A DNA stretch of 21,681 nucleotides from Porphyromonadaceae bacterium UBA7176 (GCA_002491245.1 DKVO01000034.1:1220-22900); one strand, 5' to 3'. Shown: positions 13,628 to 21,543, numbered from the stretch's first letter. The notes: generated by a model from the sequence alone, not told the origin. A program made the numbers and translations.

Positions 13628-15640
13628 TTACTTTTTTGCGAAGAAATGGTCGAGACGGTCGGGCGACAGCATCTGCCAAAGTGAGGCCACAGTCCAGCCG
13701 GGAGCGAAGATGTCGTTGAAGAAGCCTTTGCCGTTGCGGCCGTAGTCCCATGTGGTGTGCTGCACGACTTCGGGATAGAAGCCGGCCTTGCCTATCATGA
13801 AAGTATTGTCGGCGGTAGGCATCAGCTGGAGCATGGATGTTTTGATCACCTGTGCGAAGTCGGAGAAGCGATTGTCGCCGTATTCCTTCGATAATGCGTC
13901 GAGCACGGTATTGAACTCGAAGATATAAACGTCGATATGGTTGTTCTCCACCGAGACGTTGCCCCATCCGCGGCTGCGGAAGTCGACATCGCCGAGCATC
14001 TGTCCGGGCGAGAAAGGCACATCCCACATGTAGTACCACGACAGGGCGAAGTAGGCCGAGCGACGGCAGCGGTCCATGTAGTGTGCTCGTTCCTTGCCTT
14101 TGGTCACACGGGCGAGATAGTATAGGGCGGTCGAGGCGTAGATGGCAGCCTCTTTGTCCTCGCAATTCGCGTCGAGGGTTGAGGAGAAATAATCGGCCTT
14201 GTCGATCAACTCTTTCTCAAGATAGGCGGCGGTGCTTTTGGCTGCTTCGAGATAGCGTTTGTCGCCGTAGTATTTGTAGGCCATAGCAAAAGGCACGATA
14301 GCGCAGGGCGACGAGCCGCCCGAAGCGTCGATGGTCTCATGTTTGCCGTTGAACTTACGTGGGAAGCTGCCGTCGGCGTTCTGGAGGGTGAGCATGTTGT
14401 CGAGTACTTTGCGGATGGCGGAGTCCCATTCGGGGTGCTTGTTGCCACGTCGGCGTTCGTAGTCGAGGTATTGCATCAGGGCGAACACGGCTTCGCTCTG
14501 GCGGCGGATGCTGAGGAAATCTTCTACGTGGCCGTTGTCGAAGTTGCAGCACTCCATGAAGTATCCCTCGGGTGTCATGCCATTTGCGAGCGTGCTCTTG
14601 AGGATGGCGAGGCCGTCGTTGGTCAGTTTGGTGTCGTTTTTATCGTTGCCGTATTCGATGGCGTTGAAGGCGTTGAGCAGGTGACGGCCTATAAAGCCCA
14701 CATGGAGCTCGCCCATGTTGCGGCAGTCGGCCACGGGCATGGCGGCCGAAGAGTAGTATTTGACCGGATGCTTGTCGACGAAGCTCTGACGGAAGTAGTT
14801 GGTCAGGCAAGCTTTTGCTGCATCGTCGCTCAGGACACCGGTCACAGGTTCGGGCCGGAGGGTGTCGTAGGAGTAGTTCCACACATCGGCTACGAAGTCG
14901 GAGTAATCGGCGGCGTCGAATGTGCGTGTCTGCCATGACAACTCGCGTACATCGCCGGGCTTCATCCGCTCGAAAGCCCTTACGGGGTCGATGAGCGTGC
15001 ACTTACGGATATAGCGTTTGGGCGACTCCTCGTAGGGGTAGCCGAAAGCAAGGGTGGATGTGCCGTTGTTGTTTTCAAAACCGGTGAAGCCAACCGAGGA
15101 GTGGGCGGCGAGGATGATGTCGCCCGACACGTTCTGCTCCATAGCGTCGGCCCGGTCGGAACCGGTGCGCATCACTGTATAGGCTTTTTTTGTCGACGGG
15201 TCGTAGACACCGGCCAGAGGCGAGGATAGACGGTCTTCACGCACGCGCCAGCTGTCGGACGTGTGGAACGACGGGGCTTCTTTGGGCGAGCGCAGATTGT
15301 GATGATACCAGAAGCCGGGCATGTAGAATTCACAGGCATCGTGGCGAGTGCCGTCGAGTGTCCAGTCCTCTGAAAGGTTGAAATTACAGTTCTCAAGCGC
15401 CTTGACGGTGTAGCGGATGTCGGTCGTTCCGTCGTTTTCGGTCGCTGTGCGAGTTATTTCGAGGGGTAATGCACTGCCGTCGGCAGCTTTCATGCGTCCG
15501 TCAGTACCGGTCACAAGCGATATTTCCCGGGCTTTGCCTCCGGGGGCCTTCAGTGTCAATGTGGTGCCGGCTATCGATGATAGAGATACCGCACACGCTG
15601 CGGCAAACGCCGACAGGCGGAGCATGTCAATTGTGTTCAT
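13628..15640 (-). CDS. Secreted protein of unassigned family, possible alpha/alpha-barrel glycan-active enzyme
   Basis: A 670-residue exported protein that I cannot place in a named family. The N-terminus from the ATG at 15640 is a Sec signal peptide (MNTIDMLRLSAFAAACAVS, then cleavage near SSIAG-T) with no lipobox. An in-frame ATG at 15664 is less likely, because the predicted transcription start is only a few bases upstream of it. The first ~230 residues look beta-rich, with aromatic motifs such as FYMPGFWYHHN. From about 260 onward the sequence is mainly helical with repeats reminiscent of six-hairpin glycosidases (QNADGSFPRKFNG, then AIVPFAMAYKYYGDKRYLEA, then an RSRGWGNVSVE segment). That fold, a GH43-like neighbour and SusD remains nearby point to carbohydrate metabolism, but no catalytic residue can be assigned. 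It is monocistronic, with its own promoter and terminator. Confidence 0.7.
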   Translation of the reverse strand: MNTIDMLRLSAFAAACAVSLSSIAGTTLTLKAPGGKAREISLVTGTDGRMKAADGSALPLEITRTATENDGTTDIRYTVKALENCNFNLSEDWTLDGTRHDACEFYMPGFWYHHNLRSPKEAPSFHTSDSWRVREDRLSSPLAGVYDPSTKKAYTVMRTGSDRADAMEQNVSGDIILAAHSSVGFTGFENNNGTSTLAFGYPYEESPKRYIRKCTLIDPVRAFERMKPGDVRELSWQTRTFDAADYSDFVADVWNYSYDTLRPEPVTGVLSDDAAKACLTNYFRQSFVDKHPVKYYSSAAMPVADCRNMGELHVGFIGRHLLNAFNAIEYGNDKNDTKLTNDGLAILKSTLANGMTPEGYFMECCNFDNGHVEDFLSIRRQSEAVFALMQYLDYERRRGNKHPEWDSAIRKVLDNMLTLQNADGSFPRKFNGKHETIDASGGSSPCAIVPFAMAYKYYGDKRYLEAAKSTAAYLEKELIDKADYFSSTLDANCEDKEAAIYASTALYYLARVTKGKERAHYMDRCRRSAYFALSWYYMWDVPFSPGQMLGDVDFRSRGWGNVSVENNHIDVYIFEFNTVLDALSKEYGDNRFSDFAQVIKTSMLQLMPTADNTFMIGKAGFYPEVVQHTTWDYGRNGKGFFNDIFAPGWTVASLWQMLSPDRLDHFFAKK

Positions 15641-15674
15641 TAATGGTTTTAAATCTAAGGTCACTGATTTTCTG

Positions 15675-15704
15675 CAAAATTAGCTATTTTTTTCGAAAAA
15701 ACAA
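15675..15704 (-). promoter_or_regulatory. Promoter of the unassigned secreted protein
   Basis: Minus-strand -7 box TAATTTTG (15675-15682), identical to the rimP and GT2 boxes, with a TTG -33 core (15702-15704) at 19 bp. The box ends 34 nt before the ATG at 15640, which supports that start over 15664. Confidence 0.62.
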
Positions 15705-15735
15705 GAGTCTGGCTGATTTTCGGAAAAAATATGCT

Positions 15736-15779
15736 AAAAAAGAAACCGGGAGCGCGACGCCAACTGTCGCGCTCCCGGT
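15736..15779 (-). terminator. Strong intrinsic terminator after the GH43-like gene
   Basis: A perfect 14-bp G+C-rich stem (15745-15758 with 15766-15779) and a 7-nt loop are followed on the minus strand by TTTCTTTTTT. The stem starts 7 nt after the stop of the GH43-like gene and closes the U32-crcB-GH43 unit. Confidence 0.92.
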
Positions 15780-15786
15780 GATGTCG

Positions 15787-16893
15787 TCAATAGGCGATCT
15801 TCTGTGGCTCGGTCGATGGGCCGGTGACAGTGAGTATGCCTTCGGGCGAAATCTCAATGCGGTCGATCAGGACGACGCGGTCTTCGGGATTATCGGCCAT
15901 GCGTCCGTGATATACGGTGTAGAGCGAGCTGTCGGGCATTGTGATGACCATATTGTGGCCCGTGCCGGCGACATTACCTTTCGCGCTAAGCACCGGGTTG
16001 TTGGCTGCTTTCTCGAACGGCCCGAGAGGCGACTTCGATTTGGCGTAGCCTACAGCGTAGTGCGAGCCGAAGAATGCGTTGGCGCTGTACATGATATAGT
16101 AATCGTCGCCGTGGCGGAAGATATAAGAGCCTTCTGTCCAGCGGCGCGGAGCCTCTCCGGCGGTAACGGTGCGGCTTTCCCATTCGCTCTGCACGTCGTC
16201 GAGCTTTGTCGGAGGTGCGAGGAGGGCTACAGGTTCACCTATTATGCCCGAGAAGTCGGGAGCCAGTTCTACGCCATAGACCCAGCTTTCCTCGATGTTG
16301 TCGTAGCGGCCTTCCTCGCGCGCCTTGGCGGCAATCTCGCTTTCTACAGGATGCTTATAGCAGCAGCGCGAGAAATAAAGGTAAGTCTTGCCCGAGGCGT
16401 CGTCGAAGAGCACATTGGCATCGATGACCGGATACGGTGCGGTGAACACAGGGCGCTCATAGAGGTCGGTGAACGGGCCTGCCGGGCTGTCGGCGACAGC
16501 TACACCGATCTGGAAGTTCTCTTCTTCGTTATTGGGGTTCTCACGGGCATTGGAGCTGTAGAAGAGATAGTATTTGCCATCGCGTTCGTACACTTCGGGC
16601 GCCCAGAAGCAGTCTTTGTTCCACTGGGTCTCAGCGCCGCCTTTATACACCTGTCCTAAGGGAGTCCAGTCGGTTAGGCTGTCCGACACGTAAGCTTCGA
16701 AACCGTCGCCGAGCGATGTTCCGTACATATAATAGCGGCCGTCGGAAGCGTGGAGCATGAACGGGTCGCCGAATTTCATCGGAAGAGGGTTGGTAACTTC
16801 GGCCACGCGTGGTGCGGCCGGCTTTTGCGTGCATGCCGTCGGTAATATTATGGCGGCGGCAAGCAAGGCAATGGTCAAGCGGATTGATTTCAT
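15787..16893 (-). CDS. GH43-like glycosidase lipoprotein
   Basis: A five-bladed beta-propeller glycoside hydrolase of the GH43 type (family known for alpha-L-arabinofuranosidases, beta-xylosidases and arabinanases). The 368-residue protein has a type II signal peptide with lipobox LPTAC (Cys21). The residue after the Cys is not acidic, so a periplasmic-facing location is as likely as the surface. The three catalytic acids expected in the family are present: Asp43 in FGDPFM (base), Asp158 in VIDANVLFD (pKa modulator) and Glu254 in WTEGSYIFR (acid), along with the CFWAPEV motif of blade 2. A charged stretch around 181-203 appears as an insertion. There is no appended binding domain. The gene starts 23 nt after crcB with no separate promoter visible, so it is probably the last gene of that transcript. 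The substrate cannot be told. Confidence 0.88.
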   Translation of the reverse strand: MKSIRLTIALLAAAIILPTACTQKPAAPRVAEVTNPLPMKFGDPFMLHASDGRYYMYGTSLGDGFEAYVSDSLTDWTPLGQVYKGGAETQWNKDCFWAPEVYERDGKYYLFYSSNARENPNNEEENFQIGVAVADSPAGPFTDLYERPVFTAPYPVIDANVLFDDASGKTYLYFSRCCYKHPVESEIAAKAREEGRYDNIEESWVYGVELAPDFSGIIGEPVALLAPPTKLDDVQSEWESRTVTAGEAPRRWTEGSYIFRHGDDYYIMYSANAFFGSHYAVGYAKSKSPLGPFEKAANNPVLSAKGNVAGTGHNMVITMPDSSLYTVYHGRMADNPEDRVVLIDRIEISPEGILTVTGPSTEPQKIAY

Positions 16894-16916
16894 AGTATCG
16901 GATTGTTTGTATTTGA

Positions 16917-17288
16917 TTATTTGACAAGTATATGGCCTATATGTACCATCACAAGGCCAAGCAGGAAGCTACCGGCCGCATAGCAGGCCATCTCTAAGAA
17001 ACGCCCCTCGCCGATGCCGGCATAGTTTTCGTGGATGAATGTGGAGAATGTCGTGAAACCGCCGCAGAAGCCCACGGTCAGAAACAGTTTCCAATGTTCT
17101 CCCGGAGAGCCGTGCCGGTCGAAGAGTCCGTAGATAAGTCCTATCAGCAGGCAGCCGAGAAGATTTGCGGCAAGTGTGCCCAAGGTCGTCGGGTGTCCGG
17201 CGACATGCGTCGCCAAACGGCCAACGCCATATCGGGCAACGCCGCCGGCAAAGCTGCCGAGGCCGATGAAGAGCACGGTCTTAATCAT
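16917..17288 (-). CDS. crcB: Fluoride channel CrcB/Fluc
   Basis: Small inner-membrane channel that lets fluoride leave the cell as an antiparallel dimer. The 123-residue length is typical. Seen: GLGSFAGGVARYGVG (9-23) at the first helix, LAANLLGC (39-46) with the conserved Asn42, and GFCGGFTTFSTF (73-84), the Phe- and Thr-rich motif of the fluoride path and central sodium site, with four hydrophobic helices overall. I chose the ATG at 17288, which overlaps the stop of the U32-family gene as ATGATTAA (8-nt overlap), rather than an upstream start at 17354 that would add 22 non-family residues. No fluoride riboswitch precedes it, since the start is inside the upstream gene. Confidence 0.95.
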   Translation of the reverse strand: MIKTVLFIGLGSFAGGVARYGVGRLATHVAGHPTTLGTLAANLLGCLLIGLIYGLFDRHGSPGEHWKLFLTVGFCGGFTTFSTFIHENYAGIGEGRFLEMACYAAGSFLLGLVMVHIGHILVK

Positions 17289-18522
17289 TCCGCACCCACT
17301 TGTATAGCTTGTCGGCAGGGCGTATTTTGGCCGGAACGGCGATAGAGAACGCATCGCCCTTTACCGCACGGTCGACACTGCGTCCGTCGACGCGGATATC
17401 TTCCACTGTCAGTATCAGTGCTCCGGTCTTAGGTCCGGTGATCACCACCTCGTCGCCTACGGCAAGTTCGCCGGCTTCCATCATGAACTCGCCCACCCCG
17501 AGGCGCGAGAACCATTTGACTCCCTTTGCGACATAGTGTTTCGTCCGGGTGGCCGACGAGCCGTATTTGCCCGACCATTCGCCAAGGCGTTGGCCAAGAT
17601 AGTAGCCGTCCCAGAAACCGCGGTTGAAGATTTTGCCAAGCTCTGCATCCCATCGGGCTACAGCTTCCGCGCCATAGCTGCCGTTGCAGATGGCTTCGAG
17701 GGCTTCGGAGTAGCAACGCACAGCGGTGGCGACATATTCCGGTCCGCGCGCACGTCCTTCGATTTTGAGCACACGCACACCGGCAGCGGCGAGGCGGTCG
17801 AGGAAATGGATGGTCTTCAAGTCTTTGGGCGACATTATATATTTGTTGTCGACAGCAAGCTTATCGCCCGTCTCGAGGTCGGTCACTTCATATCCGCGGC
17901 GGCATATCTGCGTGCAGGCGCCGCGGTTGGCGCTCGAGTTCATCTGGTGGAGGCTGAGGTAGCATTTGCCCGACACGGCCATGCACAACGCACCGTGGCA
18001 GAACATCTCGAGCCTCACTCTCTGTCCGTGAGGTCCGCGGATGTCTTCGCGTTCGATAGCGTCGTAGATCGCACGCACCTGATCGAGATTTAGCTCGCGT
18101 GCGAGCACCATCACGTCTGCTACTGTGGCGTAGAACCGTACTGCCTCGATGTTGGTCACATTGCACTGTGTCGATATATGCACCTCCACGCCGTGGCGAC
18201 GGCAGGCGTTGAACACCGCTATGTCGGATGCGATTACTGCCGATATACCGGCCTCCGCGGCAGCGGCCACGATGCGGTCGAGGTAATCGAGGTCGTTGTC
18301 GTAGATGACGGTATTTACCGTCAGATAGGTTTTCACGCCGGCAGCGCGGCAGCGGCCCACGATTTCGGCAAGGTCGTCGAGAGTGAAGTTGGCGCTCGAC
18401 CGCGAGCGCATGTTAAGGCCCTCGACTCCGAAATACACAGCGTCGGTACCGGCATCGATAGCTGCCGACAGTGACTCGTAGCTCCCTACCGGAGCCATTA
18501 TCTCAAAATCTTTCCTCTCCAT
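17281..18522 (-). CDS. U32-family protein, probable tRNA uridine hydroxylase (TrhP/YegQ-like)
   Basis: Annotated historically as peptidase U32 or collagenase-like protease. Proteins of this length and arrangement (TrhP/YegQ) carry out prephenate-dependent hydroxylation of the wobble uridine U34 in tRNA. The 413-residue protein starts with FEIMAPVGSYESL and a GTDAVYFG strand of the TIM-like barrel. It holds the U32 signature EMFCHGALC...GKCYLS with Cys180 and Cys187, and has Cys203 and Cys207 in GACTQIC, a set of four cysteines suited to an iron-sulfur cluster. The C-terminal region (about 310-413) is a beta-barrel with VGDEVVITGPKTG. An RlhA-type rRNA hydroxylase is the main alternative. The TGA/TAA end overlaps crcB by 8 nt. 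A -7-like box lies 7 nt before the ATG. Confidence 0.87.
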   Translation of the reverse strand: MERKDFEIMAPVGSYESLSAAIDAGTDAVYFGVEGLNMRSRSSANFTLDDLAEIVGRCRAAGVKTYLTVNTVIYDNDLDYLDRIVAAAAEAGISAVIASDIAVFNACRRHGVEVHISTQCNVTNIEAVRFYATVADVMVLARELNLDQVRAIYDAIEREDIRGPHGQRVRLEMFCHGALCMAVSGKCYLSLHQMNSSANRGACTQICRRGYEVTDLETGDKLAVDNKYIMSPKDLKTIHFLDRLAAAGVRVLKIEGRARGPEYVATAVRCYSEALEAICNGSYGAEAVARWDAELGKIFNRGFWDGYYLGQRLGEWSGKYGSSATRTKHYVAKGVKWFSRLGVGEFMMEAGELAVGDEVVITGPKTGALILTVEDIRVDGRSVDRAVKGDAFSIAVPAKIRPADKLYKWVRND

Positions 18523-18529
18523 TTCAGTT

Positions 18530-18537
18530 CAAAGGTA
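18530..18537 (-). promoter_or_regulatory. -7-like box upstream of the U32-family gene
   Basis: Minus-strand TACCTTTG fits TAnnTTTG and ends 7 nt before the ATG at 18522. No TTTG -33 element is at 19-22 bp, so this is a tentative promoter. If used, the mRNA would have almost no leader. Confidence 0.38.
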
Positions 18538-18577
18538 TGTGTGCATATGTCATGCCGTTTGTCCGGATACGACAAAT

Positions 18578-18602
18578 CATCCCCTGCCGGGAGCAGGAGA
18601 TG
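18578..18602 (-). terminator. Hairpin after secG, possible weak terminator
   Basis: A 10-bp stem (18593-18602 with 18578-18587, one G-U pair in the minus-strand RNA) with a 5-nt loop lies 22 nt after the secG stop. The following bases (auuugucg) are not a good U tract, so it may only attenuate read-through into the U32-family gene. Confidence 0.38.
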
Positions 18603-18624
18603 ACGTCGGTATATTTCGTTCTGC

Positions 18625-18999
18625 TTATTGGGCGTCTTCAGCCGGAGCTTCAACCTCGACAGCCTCCTCGACCTCTACAGCAGGAACTGTTGCAGGAGTG
18701 TCGAACTGGCCGGCAGGTGCGGTAGCAGCAGGAGCAGCTGCGGCAGGCTGGGTGCGGAGACGGGTGCCGTCGTTACCCTTGGGCATGGTGAAAGCCGATA
18801 CTATCGACAGCACTACAAGAGCGCTCACGAGAGTCCAGGTCGATTTCTCGAGGAAACTGTTGGTCTGGCGTACGCCCATCACGGCGCCGGCACCACCGAA
18901 CTGCGACGAGAGGCCGCCGCCTTTGGATTTCTGGATAAGAACGATGCCGATAAGGAGCACGGCAACGATAACGGTCAATACGATTATGACAACGTGCAT
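18625..18999 (-). CDS. secG: Preprotein translocase subunit SecG
   Basis: Accessory subunit of the SecYEG inner-membrane channel. The 124-residue protein has two membrane helices (about 4-22 and 56-75), joined by the conserved cytoplasmic loop LIQKSKGGGLSSQFGGAG (20-37) and a GVRQTNSFLEK stretch that are diagnostic of SecG. The C-terminal 45 residues are a low-complexity Ala/Pro/Val/Glu tail, common in Bacteroidota SecG. The gene starts 7 nt after the TPR-like gene and appears to be the last gene of the regulator-lptE-TPR-secG operon. Confidence 0.95.
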   Translation of the reverse strand: MHVVIIVLTVIVAVLLIGIVLIQKSKGGGLSSQFGGAGAVMGVRQTNSFLEKSTWTLVSALVVLSIVSAFTMPKGNDGTRLRTQPAAAAPAATAPAGQFDTPATVPAVEVEEAVEVEAPAEDAQ

Positions 19000-19006
19000 A
19001 GTTTAT

Positions 19007-19801
19007 TTAGTTTCTGTCGCCGTCGCCGGCCAATTCGGCCAGACGGCGCTGGTTTATTATCAATTTATGCAGAAAACGCAATTGGTCTGCAAAGTAAGCA
19101 CTTTTTTTTGGAAATTTCAAATTTAAGCCCGATATAATTTCGTAAGCTCGCTCATACCGGCCCTGCTTTATGAAAATTTTCGCGAGGCTCTCCGAGAGAA
19201 GGCTGTCGTCCGACGGCTCTGGCCTGTGTGCCGGCTCCGACTCTTCTTCTTTCTCAGGTTCTTCCGCGCTATATTCGGGCACTGCCGCGCTCTTGGGGTG
19301 TTGGCTGCGGATAAAGGCATTGATAAGAGCCTCTTGCGAGCCGGGGGCGCCGTCATCTTCCTCTTCGGGCAGTTCTTCCTGCTCCTGGCGTGCGAGCAGC
19401 TCGGCATAGTCGGGGGTGGGGTTGAATATAAGCCTTTCGAGCTGTGCTTCCTCCTCGGGTGTGCACGATCCGTATGTGCGCAGGAACGTGTCTATGACAT
19501 CTGTCGTGTCCTGACGGCTTTCCTCCTCCGCGCAAGGGTAGAATTTTGTCCACGCATCACCGTATTTCGCCGCCAGGATGGTGCGGTTGTCGGCTGCGGC
19601 AAGGGCGACACGGTGGCGGATATCTGCGAGCATATCCTCGTCGAAGCCGGCCGGCAGATGGCGTAGCAGGGCTACTCCAGCAGCAGCGAAGTAAGGCCGC
19701 GACATGATTGCGTCGGCAAGGGCTGTGGCTTCGGAGGTCTCGAGAGGCTCTCCGTCGGCGAGTGCGGCCGCTTTTTTGAGTATGTCCGCTATATTATTCA
19801 T
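19007..19801 (-). CDS. Conserved Bacteroidota protein with C-terminal TPR-like region
   Basis: A 264-residue protein without signal peptide or membrane segment, function unknown. It has a helical N-terminal part (1-130), an acidic low-complexity linker (about 138-198, rich in Glu, Asp and Pro) and a C-terminal helical pair at 201-248 (SLAKIFIKQGRYERAYEII then NLKFPKKSAYFADQL). That pair reads as a tetratricopeptide-like unit, matching the protein seen between lptE and secG in other Bacteroidales. Its start shares one base with the lptE stop (TAATG), so the two are translationally coupled, and secG follows after 7 nt. Placement suggests a scaffold role in envelope assembly or secretion, but that is inference from context only. 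Confidence 0.75.
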   Translation of the reverse strand: MNNIADILKKAAALADGEPLETSEATALADAIMSRPYFAAAGVALLRHLPAGFDEDMLADIRHRVALAAADNRTILAAKYGDAWTKFYPCAEEESRQDTTDVIDTFLRTYGSCTPEEEAQLERLIFNPTPDYAELLARQEQEELPEEEDDGAPGSQEALINAFIRSQHPKSAAVPEYSAEEPEKEEESEPAHRPEPSDDSLLSESLAKIFIKQGRYERAYEIISGLNLKFPKKSAYFADQLRFLHKLIINQRRLAELAGDGDRN

Positions 19802-20316
19802 TACCAGTCGCCGAGGGTTGCGTTGAATATCAGTTCCACAAGTTCTTTGCAGATTTCATCGCAGAGCTGGTCCTGCACGTCGGTGAGCATCTCCGTGGCA
19901 GGGAAGTCATGGTAGGCGCTGAAGGTCTGGTCTACCATGACTTCTTCCTTGTTGTCGATATACTTCACGCGCACGGTGATTGTCAGGCGCGTCTGCGATG
20001 CGTAGGCATTCTCGGTCACGGCCTGTGGCGAGAGGCTGTAGCCGGTTATCTCGCCCTCGAGCTGAAGGTCCGACGGGCCGTCGGTGGTCTGGAGGCGTGT
20101 GTTCTTGTCGATATAGTCGAGCAGTGCCGTCTCAAACATCGGCTGCAGCGGAGGATACACCAGAGCGGCGCGTATCGGGAAGTCCGACACATGCACAGTA
20201 TGGTAGATCGTGTAATCTATCGCCGAACCGTTCATGCCCACGCTTATCTTGCAGCTCAGTGGCAGCAGGGCGAACACAACTGCCATACAGGGAGCTATCA
20301 GTTTATTCCAGGCCAT
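19801..20316 (-). CDS. lptE: LptE-like LPS-assembly lipoprotein
   Basis: Outer-membrane lipoprotein that plugs LptD and helps insert lipopolysaccharide. The 171-residue protein begins MAWNKLIAPCMAVVFALLP with the lipobox LPLSC, so Cys22 is the lipidated residue. The mature part carries the Bacteroidota LptE pattern: an AIDYTIYHTVHVSDFPIRAA strand, the PPLQPMFETALLDYI helix, and a DLQLEGEITGYSLSP strand followed by a beta hairpin with VRVKYIDNKEE. I chose the ATG at 20316, which overlaps the upstream regulator gene by 14 nt; a longer reading to 20475 would remove the signal peptide from the N-terminus. The TPR-like gene starts at its stop codon. Confidence 0.85.
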   Translation of the reverse strand: MAWNKLIAPCMAVVFALLPLSCKISVGMNGSAIDYTIYHTVHVSDFPIRAALVYPPLQPMFETALLDYIDKNTRLQTTDGPSDLQLEGEITGYSLSPQAVTENAYASQTRLTITVRVKYIDNKEEVMVDQTFSAYHDFPATEMLTDVQDQLCDEICKELVELIFNATLGDW

Positions 20317-21535
20317 ATTCTTTGATTTTACGGTATAGTGTGCGTTCCGATATCTGCAGTTCGTCGGCGGCGGCTTTGCGTCGGCCGTCGTTGCGCAGCA
20401 GGGCACGTCGTATTGTCTCGCGTTCGTTGTCCTCAAGTGTTCCCGGAGTATCGACAACCTCGGAGTAGGGCACATCCGAACACGGCGGTGCCGCCGATGT
20501 CTCGGGTCGGCGCACTACAAGCGACGTCGGGAAAGTCTCAAGCGGCTTTTCTGCCTCATGCTCTATCAGTCCACCCTTGGGCATCTGCACGGCAACACCT
20601 CCGTCGAGGCGGCTCTGCAACTCGTCGAGGCGGTTCTGCAGATTGAATATCATGCCGAAAAGCATCTCGCGTTCGCGCTGGTATGAATGCACGTCGACGC
20701 CGATTGCCGGCATATAGCTCGACGAGATCGACGGTAGGTATTGTTCGAGAGTCTGTGTCGTGATTTCGTTGCCGGCTTCGAAGAGTGCCAGTTGCTCCAC
20801 CACATTCTTTAGCTGGCGCACATTGCCGGGCCAGCGGTAATGGCGCATGGTTTCCTCCGCGTCTTCGCCGAAACTGATCTGCGGCATACGGTAGCGCTCG
20901 GCAAAATCGGTGGAGAATTTTCGGGTCAGCAGACGTATGTCGGCTCCGCGGTCGCGCAGTGGGGGAATGTGGATCTGAACCGTGGATAGGCGGTAGTAGA
21001 GGTCCTCGCGGAAACGGCCGTCGGCAACGGCTGCCTGGAGGTCGACATTGGTGGCTGCAACGATACGCACGCTTGTGCGCTGTACTGTCGACGAACCCAC
21101 CTTGAGGAATTCGCCGCTCTCGAGCACTCGTAGCAGGCGTGCCTGTGTGGTGAGCGGAAGTTCTGCTACCTCGTCGAGGAATATGGTGCCGCCGTCGGCT
21201 TCCTCGAAGTAGCCCTTGCGCGAGTCTACCGCGCCGGTAAATGCCCCTTTTTCGTGTCCGAACAGCTCCGAATCGATGGTTCCTTCCGGTATGGCGCCGC
21301 AGTTCACCGCTATATATTTGGCATGTTTGCGTGCGCTGAAAGCGTGGATGATCTGCGGAAAGAACTCCTTGCCCGTGCCGCTCTCGCCCGTCACCAATAC
21401 CGACAGGTCGATGGGCGCCACGCGTATGGCGCGCTCCACGGCGGCGGTAAGCGCCGGAGCGTTGCCTATGATGCCGAAGCGCTGTTTTGCCTGGAGCACC
21501 TGGGGCGTGGGGGTTGGATTGGCATTATATTGCAT
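20303..21535 (-). CDS. Sigma-54-dependent transcriptional activator without sensor domain
   Basis: A bacterial enhancer-binding protein of 410 residues. The AAA+ domain begins almost at the N-terminus (RFGIIGN, 19-25), with Walker A GESGTGKE (50-57), the sigma-54-contacting GAFTGA loop (97-102), Walker B IFLDEV (118-123), arginine-finger region GRFREDLYYRL (173-183) and WPGNVRQL (235-242). A variable helical linker (about 285-365) leads to a Fis-type helix-turn-helix at 370-410 (ISERTLYRKIKEYGL). There is no receiver, GAF or PAS domain. I chose the ATG at 21535; earlier in-frame ATGs (21553, 21586) fall in or upstream of the putative promoter. It heads the operon with lptE, the TPR-like gene and secG, an order I recall from other Bacteroidales. 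Its target promoters are unknown. Confidence 0.94.
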   Translation of the reverse strand: MQYNANPTPTPQVLQAKQRFGIIGNAPALTAAVERAIRVAPIDLSVLVTGESGTGKEFFPQIIHAFSARKHAKYIAVNCGAIPEGTIDSELFGHEKGAFTGAVDSRKGYFEEADGGTIFLDEVAELPLTTQARLLRVLESGEFLKVGSSTVQRTSVRIVAATNVDLQAAVADGRFREDLYYRLSTVQIHIPPLRDRGADIRLLTRKFSTDFAERYRMPQISFGEDAEETMRHYRWPGNVRQLKNVVEQLALFEAGNEITTQTLEQYLPSISSSYMPAIGVDVHSYQREREMLFGMIFNLQNRLDELQSRLDGGVAVQMPKGGLIEHEAEKPLETFPTSLVVRRPETSAAPPCSDVPYSEVVDTPGTLEDNERETIRRALLRNDGRRKAAADELQISERTLYRKIKEYGLE

Positions 21536-21543
21536 AGCAACTA

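Noticed and set aside
17289..17354. Upstream start extending CrcB by 22 residues
   Set aside because: The extra residues lie wholly inside the U32-family gene and do not resemble the CrcB N-terminus; the ATG overlapping the stop codon is the usual coupled arrangement.
20317..20475. Longer LptE reading frame starting at 20475
   Set aside because: It would bury the lipoprotein signal peptide 53 residues inside the protein and overlap the activator gene's DNA-binding domain by 173 nt.
21520..21534. Sigma-54-like -24/-12 sequence (TGGCA...TTGCA)
   Set aside because: The GG-GC spacing is 9 rather than 10 nt, and it lies on the plus strand inside the activator's first codons, pointing at no downstream gene.
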